From assembly GCA_029051915.1 (NCBI GenBank), contig JAIDKM010000306.1, positions 1 through 24,725 of the forward strand: a stretch of 24,725 nucleotides of DNA, read 5' to 3'. Made by a program: the position numbers and the translations under genes. Below are positions 20,635 to 24,725 of the stretch, one piece after another. Source of the stretch: Alistipes sp. (GTDB lineage Bacteria; Bacteroidota; Bacteroidia; Bacteroidales; Rikenellaceae). The first letter of the stretch is position 1, and every line of letters begins with the position of its first letter. Below the pieces are notes generated by a model, which saw only the letters and a list, made by a program, of their open reading frames with translations, was not told the DNA's origin and searched no databases.

Positions 20635-21084
20635 ATGGAAACCGAAATCCGAAAGACCGACACCCCGCCGTGGGAACTGCTCCTCCTGGGCGACGAATCG
20701 CCCGAATCGGTAGCAGACTACGTTGAACGCGGCACGTGCTACATAGCGCTCGCCGAAGGGCGGGCCGTCGGAGTCTGCGTACTGATCCGAACGCACCCGT
20801 TCACGGTCGAAATCGTCAACCTGGCCGTGGAACCGGCCCTGCAAGGCCGAGGAATCGGCAGCGACCTGATCTTTCATGCCCTGCGCACGGCGCGCGAAGA
20901 AGGGCACCGCCGCATCGAAATAGCCACGGGAAACGTAGAATCGGGGACGCTGCGGCTCTACCGCTCGTTCGGATTCGAACCCGTAGAAATCGAACGCGAC
21001 TATTTTCTGAAATATTACCCGGCACCGATCCTTGAAAACGGCCAGGAATGCCGCGATCTGGTGCGCCTGAGAATGGAACTGTAG
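20635..21084 (+). CDS. GNAT family N-acetyltransferase
   Basis: 149 residues from ATG 20635 (METEIRKTDTPPWELL), 5 bases after the YqaA-like stop. It carries the acetyl-CoA binding site in VEIVNLAVEPALQGRGIGSD (61-80; Q/RxxGxG/A as QGRGIGS), then ALRTAREEGHRRIEIATGN, TLRLYRSFGFEPVEIERDYF, and ends with a short strand. It would acetylate an unknown amine substrate in the cytoplasm. Confidence 0.9.
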   Translation: METEIRKTDTPPWELLLLGDESPESVADYVERGTCYIALAEGRAVGVCVLIRTHPFTVEIVNLAVEPALQGRGIGSDLIFHALRTAREEGHRRIEIATGNVESGTLRLYRSFGFEPVEIERDYFLKYYPAPILENGQECRDLVRLRMEL

Positions 21085-21086
21085 CC

Positions 21087-21815
21087 ATGTCGGTCGCATG
21101 GAACCCGTGGCACGGATGCCGCAAGATCAGCGAAGGCTGCCGCCACTGCTACGTTTACCGGCAAGACGAACAATATGCCCTCGACAGCAGCGAAGCCCGC
21201 AAGACAGGAGCATTCAACCTGCCCGTACGGCGCAGCCGCGACGGGAGGTTCAAGATCCCGGCGGGAGAGATGGTCTACACATGCTTCACGTCGGATTTCC
21301 TGCTGGAAGAAGCCGACGCGTGGCGAGCCGAAGCCTGGGCGATGATGCGGATGCGGCACGATCTGAGTTTCATGTTCTTCACCAAACGAATCGACCGTCT
21401 GCAAGCCGTGCTGCCGCCGGACTGGGGCGAAGGATACGACAATGTAGCGATCGGCTGTACGGTGGAGAATCAAGAGATGGCCGACCGGCGACTGCCGATC
21501 TTTCTTGAAACGCCGATCCGCCATCGGGCGATCGTCTGCGCCCCGCTGCTGGGGCCGCTGGAACTGGAGCCCTACCTTTCACCGGCGATCGAAGAAGTCT
21601 CCGCAGGCGGCGAATCGGGGCCCGACGCCCGCATCTGCGACTATGACTGGGTACTCTCGATCCGGCAGCAGTGCGTGGATGCCGACGTGCCTTTCTGCTA
21701 TCACCAGACCGGAGCGCGTTTGCGAAAAGAAGGGCGGATCTACCGCATCCGCCGAATCTATCAACACGCCCAAGCCCGGCAAGCGGGAATCGACTACAAG
21801 ATAAAACGAGAATAA
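21087..21815 (+). CDS. DUF5131 (phage Gp37/Gp68-type) protein
   Basis: 242 residues from ATG 21087 (MSVAWNPWHGCRKISEGC), 2 bases after the acetyltransferase stop. It has a Cys motif in WNPWHGCRKISEGCRHCYV, reminiscent of radical-SAM clusters, then FTSDFLLEEADAWRAEAW, FMFFTKRIDRL, VAIGCTVENQEMADRR and EEVSAGGESGPDAR. These are the hallmarks of DUF5131/Gp37-Gp68 proteins, found in phages and chromosomes. The reaction is unknown. Confidence 0.9.
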   Translation: MSVAWNPWHGCRKISEGCRHCYVYRQDEQYALDSSEARKTGAFNLPVRRSRDGRFKIPAGEMVYTCFTSDFLLEEADAWRAEAWAMMRMRHDLSFMFFTKRIDRLQAVLPPDWGEGYDNVAIGCTVENQEMADRRLPIFLETPIRHRAIVCAPLLGPLELEPYLSPAIEEVSAGGESGPDARICDYDWVLSIRQQCVDADVPFCYHQTGARLRKEGRIYRIRRIYQHAQARQAGIDYKIKRE

Positions 21816-21846
21816 GGGCCGGCCGCAGCAGATCGTCCGGAAGCAC

Positions 21847-21885
21847 AAGAAAGGCGGAAGGCTCGTTGAGCCTTCCGCCTTTCTT
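21847..21885. terminator. Bidirectional terminator (perfect 18-bp hairpin)
   Basis: The arms 21847-21864 and 21868-21885 are perfectly complementary over 18 bp with loop GTT. The arms begin AAGAAAG and end CTTTCTT, so a T-rich stretch follows in both directions. It lies between the convergent DUF5131 and ferritin genes and serves both. Confidence 0.9.
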
Positions 21886-21905
21886 CAGCACGCTGCCCCT
21901 GGGAG

Positions 21906-22430
21906 TTAGTCCTCCGTGGAAGCCAACGGCGACGGCGTGGAATAAGTACGTGCCGCCAACTCCTTGTCGAGCATGTAGAGGCCGAACTTGTTGCCCTCGA
22001 CGGCCTCGAACGACTGGATCATGCCGCGGGCATTCTCCTCCTCCTCGATCTGCTCGTCGATGAACCATACGAGTTTGTTGGACGAAGCGAAATCCTTGTC
22101 CTCGGCGGCGATGGCTGCCAGATTCTCGATCAAGGCCGTAACCTTCTTCTCGTGCGCCAACGTATCCTGGAACATCTCCAGAGGCGATGCCCACGAAGTA
22201 CGCACCTCGGCGATGGGCTGCAGTTTCACCTCGGCATCGCGCGAAAGGAGGTAGTTCATGAAGATGCGAGCATGATCCTGCTCCTCGCGGAACTGGATGT
22301 AGAACCAGTTGGCCACGCCCTTGAGGCCCTTACTCTCGGCGTCGAGCGACATGGAGAGATAGAGGTAGGCCGACCACAATTCGGCGTTGATCTGTGCGTT
22401 GACCGCATCGTGAAGTTTCTTGCTTAACAT
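21906..22430 (-). CDS. ftnA: Ferritin (bacterial non-haem type)
   Basis: 174 residues from ATG 22430 (MLSKKLHDAVNAQINAEL). The ferroxidase ligands are visible: Glu 17 in NAEL, Tyr 24, Glu 49/50 and His 53 in REEQDHA, Glu 94 in LAHEKK, and the acidic helix FIDEQIEEEENA. It forms a 24-mer iron-storage cage and protects against peroxide-driven damage. Promoter box CAAAGATA (TATCTTTG on the minus strand) at 22466-22473. Its own transcript ends at the 18-bp hairpin. Confidence 0.95.
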   Translation of the reverse strand: MLSKKLHDAVNAQINAELWSAYLYLSMSLDAESKGLKGVANWFYIQFREEQDHARIFMNYLLSRDAEVKLQPIAEVRTSWASPLEMFQDTLAHEKKVTALIENLAAIAAEDKDFASSNKLVWFIDEQIEEEENARGMIQSFEAVEGNKFGLYMLDKELAARTYSTPSPLASTED

Positions 22431-22465
22431 AGTCGTATTGATTTGAGATTGTGTTTTTCCATGCA

Positions 22466-22473
22466 CAAAGATA
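22466..22473 (-). promoter_or_regulatory. Ferritin promoter -7 box, TAnnTTTG
   Basis: On the minus strand TATCTTTG matches the consensus, 35 bases upstream of the ferritin ATG. No good -33 TTTG is seen at the usual distance. Confidence 0.55.
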
Positions 22474-22554
22474 CGACACTTATCGATACGGTGCATCGAA
22501 AAACGATCATAATAACCGATAGCCGGATAACCGGAACCTATAATGCAGAAGCGC

Positions 22555-22576
22555 CCGGCTCTCGGCGGAGAGTCGG
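22555..22576 (-). terminator. GC-rich hairpin after the PepSY-like gene
   Basis: CCGGCTCTC and GAGAGTCGG pair over 9 bp (one G-T) with loop GGCG, 40 bases past the PepSY-like stop. No U-run follows on the minus strand, so termination is possible but weakly supported. Confidence 0.4.
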
Positions 22577-22616
22577 ACGCATCGGTCGGACGGAAGTCCC
22601 GCCCCGGAAAAGCGGA

Positions 22617-23060
22617 CTAATCGTCGATGTCCACCAAATTGAACTGCCGGTCGAACTCCAGATCGAGGCCGTTGCTCAAACCGACGTCGTAGCCCCGCCG
22701 ATCGCGGTCGATACTCTCGATCCGCGCATTGGGGAACTGACGTGCGACCTGCTTGCGGATGGCCTCGGGGACGATCGCCGCGGGAACCTCGCCATACTTG
22801 GTATCGACCTCTTTCCATTCGCCGTCGCCGGTAAACTCGACCGACACGCCGCCGGCGAAAACGACCTTATACTCGTTGCTGAACAACCCGTCGTCGATCT
22901 TGGCGTAGAGCACCTCCGTCGAAGCGAAATGGGTCTGGATGAACTTCTGAGCGGCAGCAGGCAACTGCTCGACCGAAATCGGCCGGTCGGCGAAAGCGGC
23001 CGCCGAAGCGAACCCGGCCGCACACAGCGACAAAAACAAGGAGAAAACTAACTTTTTCAT
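22617..23060 (-). CDS. PepSY-like periplasmic protein
   Basis: 147 residues from ATG 23060 (MKKLVFSLFLSLCAAGFASA); the longer open frame is ruled out by the obvious signal peptide here, cleaved near AAAFA. Two similar halves: EQLPAAAQKFIQTHF...VLYAKID and PEAIRKQVARQFPNARIESI, each a helix followed by strands such as YKVVFAGGVSVEFTGDGEW. This is the PepSY-like repeat layout of Bacteroidota (putative beta-lactamase-inhibitor-like). Likely a periplasmic protein of unknown target. Confidence 0.85.
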   Translation of the reverse strand: MKKLVFSLFLSLCAAGFASAAAFADRPISVEQLPAAAQKFIQTHFASTEVLYAKIDDGLFSNEYKVVFAGGVSVEFTGDGEWKEVDTKYGEVPAAIVPEAIRKQVARQFPNARIESIDRDRRGYDVGLSNGLDLEFDRQFNLVDIDD

Positions 23061-23168
23061 AAACTCTGGTTTTAAGGTAATGTTATCCGTAACAAATCTT
23101 TCACCAAAAACGAAAACGACCGGCAACCGATTTATTCTCCAACCGAACGAATCCTTGCCGGGCCGGAA

Positions 23169-23200
23169 GAAAAACGCGGAAACCCCTCCGGTTCCCGCGT
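23169..23200 (-). terminator. Terminator of the plsX-fabH transcript
   Basis: Read on the minus strand, ACGCGGGAACC and GGTTTCCGCGT pair over 11 bp (one G-T) with loop GGAGG, followed by TTTTT. It lies 21 bases past the fabH stop. Confidence 0.85.
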
Positions 23201-23220
23201 CCTGATCCGAAAAGCCGGAG

Positions 23221-24249
23221 CTATTTTCCGGAAGCGTCGATCTGGCACATCTTGGAGCCGTCGTAGGCCCACTTGACGTAGATCGCGCCCCATGTATAAC
23301 CACCGCCGAAAGCCGACAAAATGAGGTTGTCGCCCGGTCGGAGCTCCTTCTCGTAGTCGTAGAGGCAGGTGGGGATCGTAGCGGCCGTGGTATTGCCGTT
23401 GCGGTCGATGTTGATCATGCACTTTTCCTGTCCGATGCCCATGCGGCGAGCCGTAGCGTCGATGATACGCAAGTTGGCCTGGTGCGGCACGAGGTAACGG
23501 ACGTCGTCGCCCGTGAGGTTGTGGCGCTCCATCATTTCGACGGAGACGTCGGCCATTTTCGACACGGCGGCCTTGAAGACGGCCTGACCGTCCCACATGA
23601 TCGTATGCCAGTTGTTGGCCAACGTTTCGGCCGAAGCGGGATAACGCGAACCGCCGGCCTTCATGTAGAGCTGCAACTCGCCCGAACCATCGGAACGGAG
23701 CATCGAATCGATGACGCCCAGCCCCTCGGTATTGGGCTCCAGAAGCACGGCGGCGGCACCGTCGCCGAACAACGGACAAGTCGAACGGTCGGTATAATCG
23801 ATGATCGACGACATCTTGTCGGCACCGACGACGATCACCTTCTTGGAAGTACCGGCCTCGATGAACTTGGCACCCGTCGTGAGCGCGAAGAGGAAACCCG
23901 AGCAAGCGGCCGAGACGTCGTAGGCGAACGCGTTCTTGCAACCGGCCTGGTCGGCGATGAGGTTACCCGTCGAAGGGAAGAACATGTCGGGAGTGATGGT
24001 GGCGCAAATCACGACGTCGACCTCCATGGGATCGATACCGGTTTTGTCCAACAGGTTCATCACGGCCCGGGCACCCATGTAAGAAGTACCGATACCCTCG
24101 CCCTTGAGGATATGGCGCGTCCGGATGCCGGTGTGCGAGACGATCCACTCGTCGTTGGTGTCGACCATGCGGCTCAGCTCGTCGTTGGTAAGCAGGTAAT
24201 CGGGCAGATACTGACCGACGCCCGTTATAGCAGCTGTAATCTTAGCCAT
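23221..24249 (-). CDS. fabH: Beta-ketoacyl-ACP synthase III
   Basis: 342 residues from ATG 24249 (MAKITAAITGVGQYLPDY). It condenses acetyl-CoA-type primers with malonyl-ACP to start fatty-acid synthesis in the cytoplasm. The catalytic triad is visible: Cys 116 in DVSAACSGFLFAL, His 256 in LVPHQANLRIID and Asn 286 in DRNGNTTAATIP. The conserved N-terminal EWIVSHTGIRTRH and the C-terminal LILSAFGGGYTWGA are also present. It follows plsX by 20 bases, the normal fatty-acid/phospholipid cluster order. Confidence 0.97.
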   Translation of the reverse strand: MAKITAAITGVGQYLPDYLLTNDELSRMVDTNDEWIVSHTGIRTRHILKGEGIGTSYMGARAVMNLLDKTGIDPMEVDVVICATITPDMFFPSTGNLIADQAGCKNAFAYDVSAACSGFLFALTTGAKFIEAGTSKKVIVVGADKMSSIIDYTDRSTCPLFGDGAAAVLLEPNTEGLGVIDSMLRSDGSGELQLYMKAGGSRYPASAETLANNWHTIMWDGQAVFKAAVSKMADVSVEMMERHNLTGDDVRYLVPHQANLRIIDATARRMGIGQEKCMINIDRNGNTTAATIPTCLYDYEKELRPGDNLILSAFGGGYTWGAIYVKWAYDGSKMCQIDASGK

Positions 24250-24269
24250 TGTATTGAGAAAAATTTGGA

Positions 24270-24725
24270 TTATTCGTTGAAAGCCTGCTGCAACTTGGCC
24301 GTGAAGCCGGCGCGGATGCAACGCTCGGTAGTGAGGATCATGTTCTTGATGGCCAGAGGCGTCGAACAACCGTGGCCGATGACCACGGGGGCATTGACGC
24401 CCAGCACGGGAGTACCGCCCACGCTCTCGTAGTTCATGGCGTCCCAGAAAGCGTTGCCGCCGCCGAGCGCCTTGTTGATCCGGTAGAGACCTTCAGCCAT
24501 CTTCAACACGGTATTTCCGACGAACCCGTCGCAGACGATCACGTCGGCGACCTTGCCGGAAAAGATATGCGAACCCTCGATGTTGCCGACGAAGTTGATG
24601 CGCTTCTCCTCGCGCAACAAGTCGTGGGCGGCCTTGACCTGGGCGTTGCCCTTCGTCTCCTCCTCGCCGATGTTGAGAATGGCGACGCGCGGTGCCGGAA
24701 TACCCAGCACCGACTCGGCGAAAAT
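24270..24725 (-). CDS. plsX: Phosphate acyltransferase PlsX, C-terminal 151 residues
   Basis: The frame enters from beyond the right edge and ends at 24270. Visible family signatures are [59 protein letters not shown] and the C-terminal [20 protein letters not shown]. PlsX converts acyl-ACP to acyl-phosphate for phospholipid synthesis. Its 5' part lies outside the window. Confidence 0.96.
   Translation of the reverse strand: MFAESVLGIPAPRVAILNIGEEETKGNAQVKAAHDLLREEKRINFVGNIEGSHIFSGKVADVIVCDGFVGNTVLKMAEGLYRINKALGGGNAFWDAMNYESVGGTPVLGVNAPVVIGHGCSTPLAIKNMILTTERCIRAGFTAKLQQAFNE

Noticed and set aside
1..24725. CRISPR array, insertion sequence or reverse transcriptase
   Set aside because: No regularly spaced repeats, transposase motifs or RT motifs were seen in any frame.

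Overview
The window joins a temperate-phage genome (about 1-19953) to chromosomal genes of a Bacteroidota host (about 19954-24725). Three things point to Bacteroidota: -7 boxes of the form TAnnTTTG (for example 18257-18264, 18288-18295, 20091-20098 and 22466-22473), starts with little Shine-Dalgarno signal, and phage protein types common in gut Bacteroidales. The high GC of the host genes would suit a Rikenellaceae/Alistipes-like genome. The genus is inference.

The prophage has one very long leftward transcription unit on the minus strand and a short rightward lysogeny arm. From the control region (about 18212-18344) leftward come, in order: a small membrane protein, small regulators (a LuxR-type HTH protein and a MerR/excisionase-like HTH protein), small hypothetical proteins, an SPFH-domain lipoprotein, a small two-helix membrane protein and two tRNA or tRNA-like genes (15001-15070, 15221-15290). 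A replication and recombination block follows: a probable DNA-binding protein, a RecE-like nuclease, a NinG-like endonuclease, a coiled-coil protein, an HNH protein and a DUF6291-type replication protein. Next is an accessory block: a PAPS-reductase-family protein, an ASCH-like protein, two related small proteins ending in GWRYI, an orphan DNA cytosine-5 methyltransferase with a long second reading frame nested in it, a FISUMP/C-type-lectin-like protein, a YopX protein and a DnaA-domain-IV-like protein. Late genes close the window on the left: TerS, TerL, then tail-type genes that run off the edge. Neighbouring genes overlap by ATGA or sit a few bases apart almost throughout, so the unit looks operonic.

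To the right of the control region, the plus strand carries a CI-like repressor and two lipoproteins, then an att-like end. The att end holds arm-type repeats and only the 3' part of a tRNA gene, followed by that tRNA's own terminator. This means the phage integrated into a tRNA and the window shows one prophage boundary. No integrase, portal, capsid or lysis gene lies in the window.

The host part contains a YqaA-like membrane protein, a GNAT acetyltransferase and a DUF5131 (phage Gp37/Gp68-type) protein on the plus strand. A perfect 18-bp convergent terminator separates them from ferritin, a PepSY-like periplasmic protein, FabH and the end of PlsX on the minus strand.

The observations most worth following are the nested reading frame in the methyltransferase, the repressor operator overlapping divergent promoters, the odd 70-nt tRNA with a six-base anticodon loop, the FISUMP protein with a hairpin after its stop (possible diversity-generating retroelement target), and the two lipoproteins beside the repressor (candidate lysogenic-conversion genes).
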